A stretch of DNA of 56,157 nt, from positions 1-56,157 of the forward strand of contig CAKZHZ010000008.1 in assembly GCA_936928855.1 (NCBI GenBank), in the 5' to 3' direction. The translations under genes were made by a program, and so were the position numbers. The notes under the pieces were generated by a model. It saw only the letters and a program-made list of their open reading frames with translations, did no database searches and was not told the origin of the DNA. Positions 34,860-43,090 of the stretch are shown here, one piece after another; within the stretch, counting starts at the first letter, position 1, and every line of letters begins with the position of its first letter. Source of the stretch: an uncultured Polycyclovorans sp. (GTDB lineage: Bacteria > Pseudomonadota > Gammaproteobacteria > Nevskiales > Nevskiaceae).

Positions 34860-35735
34860 TCAGCCAGGGATCAGGCGGTTGAGACCGTAGAGGAAGCAGC
34901 CTTCGGCGAAGGGATGGCTTTGCTGTGCGACCGCCGCAGATTCACAAAGCCAGACTGTCAGTGCCATGCCGTCGTTGGAGCGGATGGCGCGCCCCTCCAA
35001 CCCCGCATCCGCCAGCGTCCAGATGCCAAAGGACTGGAGGGTAAAGCCGAGGGGCGTGTCTGAAGCCCCCGACAGCGTGCACGTGTTGCCCTCGCAGCTC
35101 ATGGACGCCGGTACTGTGCCCCCTGACTGTGCCGCCGGATCGTAGAAAGCACGCTGACCAGACCATTGGCCTTCCAATGTCTCGGGCCCCTCAAGAACGT
35201 CAGGCACGCTTTCACATGAAGCCCCGGCAGGGAAGTCATCGTCAGGTTGCATGGCCCGCATCTCGAGATCACGCAGCGCCTGGGACCCGAGCAGTCGGGT
35301 TTCGACCCGGAATTGCGCCAAACGCCCTTCTGCCAGAGGCAACACCAGCGTCACATCTGCCTCCGCCGTTCCGGGCGCACTGCCATCATCCAGTACCAAC
35401 CCTTGCTCGGACAGCGCCGCAAGACACAACGGCCCGCCGGGGAACTCAGCACACCAGCGAACCGCCGAAGCCTCGGTCACCACCCCGCCCTGCTGCGCCA
35501 CCGCACGCTCGGTCGCCGCCCGATCCACCGGCAACTGCCGATAGCAGATGCGTTCGGGCGGTTCGGCTTCCAGCCCGGGGCCATCAGCACGCACGCCGCG
35601 AAAGTCTCCGGCCAAAGCGTCGGAGTACGCCGCAAACAACGAATCGGCCGGCGACGTGCCATCGCCCCTTTCACTGCCACCCCCACACCCCGACAGTGCC
35701 ACCGCCAGCAAGCCCATCCAAATCGCATATCTCAT
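34860..35735 (-). CDS. Putative lipoprotein of unknown function
   Basis: This 291-residue protein starts at MRYAIWMG, giving a signal peptide with lipobox LSGC at about residues 14-17 and a glycine-rich linker. The mature part contains several cysteines and proline-rich turns; no known domain is recognised. The upstream extension of the frame to 35834 is rejected because it would bury the lipoprotein signal. There is no strong ribosome binding site. The gene is divergent from the TauD-type dioxygenase with a 101-bp gap and is followed by the hairpin repeats. Confidence 0.7.
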   Translation of the reverse strand: MRYAIWMGLLAVALSGCGGGSERGDGTSPADSLFAAYSDALAGDFRGVRADGPGLEAEPPERICYRQLPVDRAATERAVAQQGGVVTEASAVRWCAEFPGGPLCLAALSEQGLVLDDGSAPGTAEADVTLVLPLAEGRLAQFRVETRLLGSQALRDLEMRAMQPDDDFPAGASCESVPDVLEGPETLEGQWSGQRAFYDPAAQSGGTVPASMSCEGNTCTLSGASDTPLGFTLQSFGIWTLADAGLEGRAIRSNDGMALTVWLCESAAVAQQSHPFAEGCFLYGLNRLIPG

Positions 35736-35836
35736 GATGTTTAAGACGCACGGGCGACAAGAATCCGCACCGCCGGCCTCCCCGCCGGGGTGTAGGCTGT
35801 GCCCAAACAACACACAGCACCCTGAGGAGGTCACCC

Positions 35837-36703
35837 ATGTCCGATACGGATCGCACCGCGCCGCCTGCCCTGCACCTCACGCCTTCTGGCCAGGCCTGTG
35901 GCGCCACCGTCACCGGCGTGGACCTGTCGCAGCCGCTGGCCGCCGACACCGTTGCCGCGCTGCGCGCCGCCTGGCTGGAACACCACGTATTGGCCTTCCC
36001 CGACCAACACCTCAGCGACGACGACCTGGAGCGCTTCACCACCTACTTTGGCGACTTCGGCGACGACCCCTTCATCGCCCCCATCCCCGGCCGCCAGCAC
36101 ATCATCGCAGTGGAACGGCGCGCCGATGAGAAGTCACCGCTGTTTGCCGAAGCCTGGCACAGCGACTGGAGCTTCCAGGCGCGCCCCCCGTCCGGCACCT
36201 GTTTGTATGGCATCACCATCCCGCCGGTGGGCGGCGACACCCTGTTCGCCAACCAGCACGCCGCGCTCGACGCCATGCCCGAAGATCTGCGCGCCCGCAT
36301 CGAAGGCCGCATCGCCATCCACTCTGCCAAACGCGCCTACGCCCCGGATGGCATGTACGGCAACCACGATGCCAAGGGCCGCTCCATGGTGATCTTGCCC
36401 TCCAAGGACGCCGAAAACACCCAGCTGCACCCGCTGATCCGCCCGCATCCGGAAACCGGCCGCGAGGGCCTGTTCAGTTGCTTCGGCTACATCATCGGCA
36501 TCGACGGCATGACCGACGCCGAGGCCATGCAACTGCTGATGGCGCTCTACCAATGGCAAACCCGCGAGCAATTCCAGTACCGCCACCGCTGGCAGCCCAA
36601 CATGCTGGTGATGTGGGACAACCGCTCCGTGCTGCACGCCGCCACCGGCGGCTATGCCGGGCATGACCGGCTGCTGCATCGGACGACGATTGCGGCGGTG
36701 TAG
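35837..36703 (+). CDS. TauD/TfdA family Fe(II)/2-oxoglutarate dioxygenase
   Basis: This 288-residue enzyme hydroxylates a small organic substrate with O2 and 2-oxoglutarate. The iron-binding HxD is in AWHSDWSF at about residues 111-118, and the distal histidine and the 2-oxoglutarate arginine are in the C-terminal GYAGHDRLLHRTTI segment. The ribosome binding site is GAGGAGGT, 8 bases before ATG at 35837. It stands alone on the plus strand. The substrate could be taurine, an aryloxyalkanoate or an alkyl sulfate; sequence inspection cannot decide. Confidence 0.93.
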   Translation: MSDTDRTAPPALHLTPSGQACGATVTGVDLSQPLAADTVAALRAAWLEHHVLAFPDQHLSDDDLERFTTYFGDFGDDPFIAPIPGRQHIIAVERRADEKSPLFAEAWHSDWSFQARPPSGTCLYGITIPPVGGDTLFANQHAALDAMPEDLRARIEGRIAIHSAKRAYAPDGMYGNHDAKGRSMVILPSKDAENTQLHPLIRPHPETGREGLFSCFGYIIGIDGMTDAEAMQLLMALYQWQTREQFQYRHRWQPNMLVMWDNRSVLHAATGGYAGHDRLLHRTTIAAV

Positions 36704-36760
36704 CCCCCACCCTGCCGGGCCCCGTTCCAGCGTTCACCCTGAGGCCGGAGCCCACTGACC

Positions 36761-36790
36761 ATGGATGCCCGATCAGGTCGGGCATGACGC
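36761..36790. repeat. Dispersed intergenic hairpin repeat, copy 2
   Basis: ATGGATGCCCGATCAGG followed by TCGGGCATGACGC has the same 8-bp stem and 5-base loop as copy 1, differing in the loop. It lies between the convergent TauD-type and RND genes and may terminate both. Confidence 0.8.
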
Positions 36791-36822
36791 GGCGTTGATA
36801 GGGGGCGCAGCGGCGCGCTAGC

Positions 36823-39252
36823 TCACGCCGCCTTGCGTTCGCGGAAGAACCACGCCCCCAGTGCCGGCAGCACGCAGATGGCGGCCAGCATGTTGACCAG
36901 GAACATGAAGGCCAGCAGCAGGCCCATGTCGGCCTGGAACTTGAGCGCGGAGAACATCCAGGTGGCCACGCCCACCGACATGGTGATGGCGGTGAACACG
37001 GCGGCGCTGCCGCGCTCCACCATGGCGCGCTCGAAGGCCTCGCGGAAGTGGACGGTGGGGTCGGCCATGTGGTGCTGGATGCGCTCGAACAGGTAGAGGC
37101 CGTAGTCCACGCCCACGCCCACGCCGAGGGCGATCACCGGCAGGGTGGCCACCTTGAGGCCGATGTCGAGCATGGCCATGAGGCCGTTGCAGAACACGCA
37201 GACCATGGTCAGCGGGATCATCACGCAGACCACCGCAATCCAGGAGCGGAAGGTCACCAGGCAGAACAGCACCAGGGCGCCGAAGATGGACAGCAGCATA
37301 CGCGCCTCGGCGGCGCCCACCGCTTCGTTGGTGGCCGCCATGACGCCGACGTTGCCGCTGGCCAGCCGCAGGTTCACGCCGTCCACCGGGTTGTCGGCGA
37401 TGAAGGCCTTCAGCTCGTTCATGGCGTGGGCGATGGTGGCGCCTTCGTGGTCCTTCATGAAGATCAGGATCTGGATGGCCTTGCAGCCCTCGGTGTTGAG
37501 GCCCAGGTTGGGGTCGAAGGCCTTGGAGCCGGTGGACAGGCCCACTTGGGTACGCGGTAGCGCTGCCCAGCGTGGGTTGCCTTCGTTGAAGGCGGAGATC
37601 ACCAGCTTGCCGACGCCGGCCACGCTGACCACCGACTGCACGCCTTCGATGCCGCGCACGTACAGCTCGAGGCGGTCGAGCAGGCCCACCACCTCGTGGT
37701 GCAGGCAGGAGTCGCCTTCGAATTCCCTGGCTTCGGCAATCACCGTCAGCACGTCGACGCCGATGTCGTAGCTGGCGGCGATCTTGGCGCTGTCGCGGTT
37801 GTAGCGGCTGTCCTCGTGCAGTTCGGGCACGCCCTGGCCGGTATCACCGATGACGAGGTCACGGCTTTCCCAGGTGGCGGCGGCCAGCAGCACCAGGCTC
37901 ACGCCAAACACGATCAGCGCGCAGCGCGGTTCGGCGCAGGCGCCGATCATGCGGATCAGCTTGCTGCGGCCGCGCTGCTCGGCGCGTTCGGCATGGGCGC
38001 GGCTGCTGTCTTCCAGGGTCAGATAGCTGAGCAGGATGGGCAGGATCATCTTGTTGGTGATGATCATCAGCAGCACCCCCAGACAGGCGGTGATGCCCAG
38101 TTCGTGGACGATGGGGATGTCGATGAACATGATCACGCCAAAGCCCAGGGCCTCGGTGAGCAGGGCCACGGCACCCGGGATGAACAGCTTGGTGAAGGCG
38201 CCGTGGGCGGCCTCCGGCGCGGTCTTGCCGGTCATCACTTCGGTGCGCCAGGCGCTGGTCATCTGCACCGCGTGCGAGACGCCGATGGAGAAGATCAGGA
38301 AGGGCACCAGAATCGACATGGGGTCGATGCCATAGCCGATCAGCGGCAGCACACCGATCAGCCACAGCACCGGCAGCAGCGCCACCACCAGGCCCACCAC
38401 CGTGATACGCACGGAACGGGTGTACCAGTACAGCAGCACCACGGTGATGGCGAAGGCCAGGGCGAAGAAGGCGAACACGCCGATCAGGCCCTTGATGACA
38501 TCCCCCAGCAAACGGGAGAAGCCGATGATGTTGACTTCGATGTTCTCGCTTTCGAACTGGTTGCGAATGTCTTCCAGCTTTTTCTGCACTTCCCAGTAGT
38601 CGACCTTCACGCCCGCTTCGGGGTCGTACTCGTGCAGGTCGGCGCGGATCATCGCGCCCTTGAGGTTGTTGGCCACCAGCTGACCGATCTGGCCGGAGTG
38701 CTCCACGTTCTTGCGCACGCGGTCCAGCTCCTCGGGCGTGCCGGAATAGCGCGCGGGCACCACTGGCTCCCCCTTGAAGCCGGCTTCGGTGATCTCGATG
38801 TAATAGACGTTGGGGGTGAAGATGGATGACACCTTGGTGCGGTTGATGCCGGGGATGAAAAACACTTCATCCGTGGCCTTGCGCAGCGCCTCCATGAAAA
38901 TGGGATTGTAAATATCGTCGTAGCAGGGCTCAGCACTGCCATCCATGGCCGGTCGTTCGTCGGTGTTGCGAGTGTCACTGGCACTCGCAGCGCACGCCGC
39001 CTCACCCTCGCCCGTCCACCTCAGGTTCACGAGGATGGTATTGGCGCCGGAGAAGTCGTCCATGTAGGCCATCATGGTCTGCATGTACTCGTGCTTCACC
39101 GGGATCAGCTTGAGAAAGCCGGGGTCCAGCCGCACCTGGGTGGCGCTGATGCCGAACGCCAGCGTGACAAGGGCAAACAGCACGCCCAAGCTGCGGCGCC
39201 AGGCCATGAGGAAGTCGGCGCAGCGCGCCACGAACGCGTCGCTGCGACTCAT
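36823..39252 (-). CDS. RND family exporter (MMPL/HAE3-type)
   Basis: This inner-membrane RND-superfamily transporter has 809 residues. There is one N-terminal membrane helix (about 18-38), a first periplasmic loop (about 45-265), a five-helix block (about 265-430), a further helix (about 455-475), a second periplasmic loop and a final five-helix block (about 655-805). It is a single subunit of the hydrophobe exporter-3/MMPL type, without an adjacent membrane-fusion protein. Such exporters commonly sit with YCF48-like and DUF1329 proteins in hydrocarbon or steroid loci. Its ATG overlaps the propeller gene's stop by four bases. Confidence 0.92.
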   Translation of the reverse strand: MSRSDAFVARCADFLMAWRRSLGVLFALVTLAFGISATQVRLDPGFLKLIPVKHEYMQTMMAYMDDFSGANTILVNLRWTGEGEAACAASASDTRNTDERPAMDGSAEPCYDDIYNPIFMEALRKATDEVFFIPGINRTKVSSIFTPNVYYIEITEAGFKGEPVVPARYSGTPEELDRVRKNVEHSGQIGQLVANNLKGAMIRADLHEYDPEAGVKVDYWEVQKKLEDIRNQFESENIEVNIIGFSRLLGDVIKGLIGVFAFFALAFAITVVLLYWYTRSVRITVVGLVVALLPVLWLIGVLPLIGYGIDPMSILVPFLIFSIGVSHAVQMTSAWRTEVMTGKTAPEAAHGAFTKLFIPGAVALLTEALGFGVIMFIDIPIVHELGITACLGVLLMIITNKMILPILLSYLTLEDSSRAHAERAEQRGRSKLIRMIGACAEPRCALIVFGVSLVLLAAATWESRDLVIGDTGQGVPELHEDSRYNRDSAKIAASYDIGVDVLTVIAEAREFEGDSCLHHEVVGLLDRLELYVRGIEGVQSVVSVAGVGKLVISAFNEGNPRWAALPRTQVGLSTGSKAFDPNLGLNTEGCKAIQILIFMKDHEGATIAHAMNELKAFIADNPVDGVNLRLASGNVGVMAATNEAVGAAEARMLLSIFGALVLFCLVTFRSWIAVVCVMIPLTMVCVFCNGLMAMLDIGLKVATLPVIALGVGVGVDYGLYLFERIQHHMADPTVHFREAFERAMVERGSAAVFTAITMSVGVATWMFSALKFQADMGLLLAFMFLVNMLAAICVLPALGAWFFRERKAA

Positions 39253-40352
39253 TCCGCGTCTCCGTTGAGGGTTTGCACCCGCAGGCCCTGGTCGCCGGCG
39301 GTGATGACGCGGCCGTTGCCCAGTGACAGCACGTCGGCCAGGTTGGCGCGGTCACCCGGGGTGGCGGCGGTGAAGGTCCGGCCGTCGTCGTCCGACAGCC
39401 ACACGCTGTTGCTGGCGCCCACCAGCACGATGCGATTGCCGGGCAAAGCCACGCCGCCGAACAGCGATAGGGTTTCCGGCACCTGGGCCTGGGTCCAGGT
39501 CTGGCCGTTATCGGTGCTGCGGAACACATGCCCGCGCATGCCAAACACCAGCAGGGCGTCCTCCGGTGTCACCAGGGCGCCGAAGAAGGAGCCGGCATAG
39601 ATCTCGTCGAGCTGCGTCCAGCTGTCGCCGTTGTCGGTGGAGCGCGCCAGCAGGCCACGCTCGCCCACCAGCAGCAACGATCCATCGGGTGCGGTGATCA
39701 GGGCATTGAGGTGCAGGCCGCTGATGCCCACGTCTTCCACGAAACCGGCGAAGGGGTCGTAGGGGTCGGCCTCGACAACGGGCGCATCCTCTGCGGTATC
39801 GACGCTGGCCTCGACCAGCGACTGCGCCTGCCAACTCTCGCCCTGGTCGGTGGATACCAGGAACAGCCCGAAAGCGCCGTAGGCAAACAGGCGGCCGTCA
39901 AAGGGGCCGGCCAGGCCCAGCAGCGGGTCGGCACGATCCTCGCTGTAGTGCACTTCCTGCCAGGTGGTACCGCCATCCTCGCTGCGCACGATCCAGCTGT
40001 CGTGGCCGACCGCCAGCAGCCGCTGCGGCGACAGGCTCAGCACCTGGGTGAAGGTGGATTGGCGATCCGGGGTAACAGAGGCGGGCTGCCACGGACCGTC
40101 GGCACCCTCGCCCACCAGGATGTGCCCCAGCTCGCCCACGGCGATGAGCCGTGAACCGGCCTGCGCCACGCCGGTCACCAGCAAGCCATCGGGGCGCACC
40201 TCCGTTGCGGGAAACGGTGGCGGGGGTCGGATGGAAAACGAATACAGCGCTGCGAGAATGACCAACGCCGAAAGCACCAGCGCAGGACCACCGCCCAGCA
40301 CGCTGTGGGTGGGGCCAGACGCTCGCGCGTCGCCCTGCCTGCTACCCACCAT
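39249..40352 (-). CDS. YCF48-like beta-propeller protein (BNR repeats)
   Basis: This 367-residue protein has an N-terminal membrane anchor or signal (about 20-43) and an exported beta-propeller. At least five Asp-box/BNR-type motifs are visible: SEDGGTTW, STDQGESW, STDNGDSW, STDNGQTW and SDDDGRTF. It resembles the photosystem-II assembly factor YCF48 only in fold. The ribosome binding site GAGGAGGGG precedes ATG at 40352, and the stop overlaps the RND gene start (ATGA). The strict coupling suggests it is a periplasmic partner of that exporter. Confidence 0.9.
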   Translation of the reverse strand: MVGSRQGDARASGPTHSVLGGGPALVLSALVILAALYSFSIRPPPPFPATEVRPDGLLVTGVAQAGSRLIAVGELGHILVGEGADGPWQPASVTPDRQSTFTQVLSLSPQRLLAVGHDSWIVRSEDGGTTWQEVHYSEDRADPLLGLAGPFDGRLFAYGAFGLFLVSTDQGESWQAQSLVEASVDTAEDAPVVEADPYDPFAGFVEDVGISGLHLNALITAPDGSLLLVGERGLLARSTDNGDSWTQLDEIYAGSFFGALVTPEDALLVFGMRGHVFRSTDNGQTWTQAQVPETLSLFGGVALPGNRIVLVGASNSVWLSDDDGRTFTAATPGDRANLADVLSLGNGRVITAGDQGLRVQTLNGDAE

Positions 40353-40454
40353 GCCTACCCCTCCTCATCAACCTCTGTAGTGCAGCCTTTGTACGGGATG
40401 CAGCGGTGGGGGGGCTTCGTCCGTTCGGCGCAGGGTCGTCGGGACCGGGCAGGC

Positions 40455-41657
40455 TCACATCACCTCAAAAAGACCGGCCGCGCCCATGCCGCCACCGATA
40501 CACATGGTCACCACCACGTAGCGCACCCCGCGACGTCGACCTTCGATCAGTGCGTGCATCACCATGCGCGCGCCGGACATGCCGAAAGGATGTCCGATGG
40601 CGATGGCGCCGCCGTTGACGTTGAGACGGTCATCGGGAATACCGAGGCGGTCACGGCAGTAGATCACCTGGCAGGCAAAGGCTTCGTTGAGTTCCCACAG
40701 GCCGATGTCGGATACCTTCAGGCCCTGCTGCTGCAGCAGGCGGGGCACCGCGAACACCGGCCCAATGCCCATTTCGTCCGGCGCACAGCCGGCCACCGCC
40801 AGCCCCCGGTAGCGTCCCAGCGGGGCCAACCCGCGCCGTTTGGCCTGGGCACCACTCATCAAGGTGACCACGGCGGCACCGTCCGACAGCTGCGAGGCGT
40901 TGCCGGCGGTGATGTGCTGGCCTTCCTGGACGAACTGGCCGTTCTTCCACACCGGCTTGAGCCCCTGCAGGCTTTCCAGGGTGGTGGACGGACGGTTGCC
41001 TTCGTCCTGCGACAGCGTGACCGTTTCGTGGCCGGCGGGATTCCCTTCCTTGTCGAACAGCTGCTTGCGGCTTTCCAGCGGCGCGATCTCGTCATCGAAA
41101 CGTCCGGCGGCCTGCGCGGCAGCGGTGCGCTGCTGACTCTGCAGGCTGTACTCGTCCTGCGCCTGCCGCGAGATGTGGTAGCGCTCGGCCACCACCTCGG
41201 CGGTTTCGATCATCTGGATGTAAGCCTTGGGCTGGGCCGTCAGCACGGCCTCGGACGCGAAACGATAGGTGTTCTTATGCTTGTTCTGCACCAGCGAGAT
41301 GGATTCCAGACCGCCGGCGACGACGATCTCCTGTTCGCCGGTCAGGATGGCCCTGGCGCCCATGCCGATGCTCATCAGGCCGGAGGCGCACTGCCGGTCC
41401 AGGGTCATGCCGGGCACGGTGTCGGGCAGGCCACCGGTGTAGGCGCACAGGCGCCCGAGGTTGTAGGCCTGGGTACCCTGCTGGGCGGCGCAACCGAGGA
41501 TGACGTCATCGACTTCGCCGGGGTCGATGCCGGCACGGGCCACGGCGGCACGTACCACGTGGCCGCCCAGGGCCGGCGCTTCGGTATCGTTGAAGGCCCC
41601 GCGATAGGCCTTGCCGATGGGGGTACGGGCAACGGAGACGATGACGGCGTCGTTCAT
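40455..41657 (-). CDS. Thiolase (acetyl-CoA C-acyltransferase)
   Basis: This is a degradative-type thiolase of 400 residues from ATG at 41657 (ribosome binding site GAGGGA). The nucleophilic Cys90 is in DRQCASG, the histidine is in GHPFGMSG, and the second cysteine is in MCIGGGMGAAG. All are intact, so it should cleave 3-oxoacyl-CoA with CoA. It follows the dehydrogenase, SDR and MaoC genes, completing a beta-oxidation cycle. A 183-bp gap with a hairpin repeat separates it from MaoC. Confidence 0.93.
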   Translation of the reverse strand: MNDAVIVSVARTPIGKAYRGAFNDTEAPALGGHVVRAAVARAGIDPGEVDDVILGCAAQQGTQAYNLGRLCAYTGGLPDTVPGMTLDRQCASGLMSIGMGARAILTGEQEIVVAGGLESISLVQNKHKNTYRFASEAVLTAQPKAYIQMIETAEVVAERYHISRQAQDEYSLQSQQRTAAAQAAGRFDDEIAPLESRKQLFDKEGNPAGHETVTLSQDEGNRPSTTLESLQGLKPVWKNGQFVQEGQHITAGNASQLSDGAAVVTLMSGAQAKRRGLAPLGRYRGLAVAGCAPDEMGIGPVFAVPRLLQQQGLKVSDIGLWELNEAFACQVIYCRDRLGIPDDRLNVNGGAIAIGHPFGMSGARMVMHALIEGRRRGVRYVVVTMCIGGGMGAAGLFEVM

Positions 41658-41748
41658 GGGGTTCCCTCGAAACGTGATGGGCGCCTTGGCGCCGTGACAG
41701 GTGATTGGCAACATCCGAAACAACGTCGGAAACAGCAGCCCATCTGGC

Positions 41749-41777
41749 CGTCATACCCGGCGGGATCGGGCATCCAG
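41749..41777. repeat. Dispersed intergenic hairpin repeat, copy 3 (inverted, diverged)
   Basis: On the minus strand this reads CTGGATGCCCGATCC then CGCCGGGTATGACG, the same element as at 31979-32008 and 36761-36790 with a weaker stem. It lies in the 183-bp gap between the MaoC and thiolase genes. Confidence 0.65.
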
Positions 41778-41840
41778 TACCGACCGAGATCGGCTGCCCC
41801 TCGGATCGAGCGGAGTGACGGGTGAGCGCCCATGACGCCT

Positions 41841-42293
41841 TCAGAAATAGTAGCGGGACAGGGTGTCGGCGATGCAGGCCGGCTTGGCACCGCCCTCGAT
41901 CTCGACGGTGACGCGGATGGTGGCCTGCACGCCACCGTCCCTGGTGCGCTCGGCGGCCATCAGTTCGCCGACGCCGCGGATGCGGCTGCCCACCGGCACC
42001 GGCGCGGGAAAGCGCACCTTGTCGCAGCCGTAGTTGACGCCCATCTTCATCTTCACGTCGACAATCTGCGGCAGGAAACGTGAGACCAGCGACAGGGTGA
42101 GATACCCGTGTGCGATGCAGGCGCCGAAGGGGCCGTCCTTCGACTTCACCGGATCGACATGGATCCACTGGTGGTCGTCGGTGGCATCGGCAAAGGTGTT
42201 GACGCGTTCCTGGGTGAGGGTCACCCAGTCGCTGGCGCCCAGCGGCTGGCCGACGGCGGCGAGGATGGCGTCGATGGAATCGAAGACTTTCAT
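41841..42293 (-). CDS. MaoC-like (R)-specific enoyl-CoA hydratase
   Basis: This hot-dog-fold hydratase of 150 residues has the catalytic Asp and His of the family in ADATDDHQWIHVD, followed by the GPFGACIAHGYLTLSL helix. It adds water to a trans-2-enoyl-CoA to give the (R)-3-hydroxyacyl-CoA. The start at 42293 is set by the family N-terminus (MKVFDSID); the longer open frame upstream overlaps the SDR gene and is not coding. It begins 5 bp after the SDR stop. Confidence 0.95.
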   Translation of the reverse strand: MKVFDSIDAILAAVGQPLGASDWVTLTQERVNTFADATDDHQWIHVDPVKSKDGPFGACIAHGYLTLSLVSRFLPQIVDVKMKMGVNYGCDKVRFPAPVPVGSRIRGVGELMAAERTRDGGVQATIRVTVEIEGGAKPACIADTLSRYYF

Positions 42294-42298
42294 GGCAA

Positions 42299-43090
42299 TC
42301 AGGCCCGTTGGCTGGAAGCGGAAATGACCTCGCCGACCAGGTAGGAGGCGTAGTCGGAGGCGAGAAACACCATCACGTTGGCGATCTCGAAGGCCTCGGC
42401 ACCGCGGCCGAAGGCTTCGCGGCTGGCCAGTTCGTTGAGCAGGGCTTCCGGCGCGCTCTTGCGCAGGTGGTCGTGGAACACGATGGAGGGCGAGACCGCA
42501 TTGATGCGGATGCCGTATTCGGCCGCCTCCAGCCCCGAGCAGCGTGTCAGCGCCATCACCCCGGCCTTGGCAGCGGCGTAGTGGGCCTGGTCCTTCTGCG
42601 CCCGCCAGCCCAGCACCGAGGCATTGTTGACGATGGCGCCGTGGCCGCGCGGCTGCATGCGCCTGAGCATGGCGCGGGTCATGCGGAAGGTGCCGGTGAG
42701 GGTCACGTCCAGCACCTTGTGCCATTCCTCGTCGCTCATGTCGACCACGCGCTTGCTGCCGCCGAGACCAGCGTTGTTGATGAGGATGTCGACGCCGCCC
42801 AGCCGGGCTTCTGCGGTCTCCACCAGCGCCTGCACCTCATCCTCGACGGTGACATTGCAGACCTGACCGTACACCTCGCGATCGGGAAACTGTTCGGCCA
42901 GCGCGGCGGCCGCCTCGGCGGTGCGCCGCGGGTGCATGTCCGACAGCACCAGCCCGCGCGCGCCCTCTTCCAGGCAGCGCCTGGCGGCGGCAAAGCCGAT
43001 GCCGCCCCCGGCGGCAGCGGTGATCAGAACAGACTTGCCGGCCAGCAGGCCGTGCGCCGGCACTTCGGCGGGGGGCGGGACAGCACTCAT
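42299..43090 (-). CDS. SDR family oxidoreductase (probable hydroxyacyl-CoA dehydrogenase)
   Basis: This 263-residue short-chain dehydrogenase has ITAAAGGGIGF in the nucleotide-binding turn, NNAG, a catalytic serine in NNASVLGW and the YAAAK pair. The start overlaps the acyl-CoA dehydrogenase stop by four bases (ATGA). Lying between the dehydrogenase and MaoC genes, it most likely oxidises the 3-hydroxyacyl-CoA made by the hydratase. No separate hydroxyacyl-CoA dehydrogenase is present in this operon. Confidence 0.9.
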   Translation of the reverse strand: MSAVPPPAEVPAHGLLAGKSVLITAAAGGGIGFAAARRCLEEGARGLVLSDMHPRRTAEAAAALAEQFPDREVYGQVCNVTVEDEVQALVETAEARLGGVDILINNAGLGGSKRVVDMSDEEWHKVLDVTLTGTFRMTRAMLRRMQPRGHGAIVNNASVLGWRAQKDQAHYAAAKAGVMALTRCSGLEAAEYGIRINAVSPSIVFHDHLRKSAPEALLNELASREAFGRGAEAFEIANVMVFLASDYASYLVGEVISASSQRA

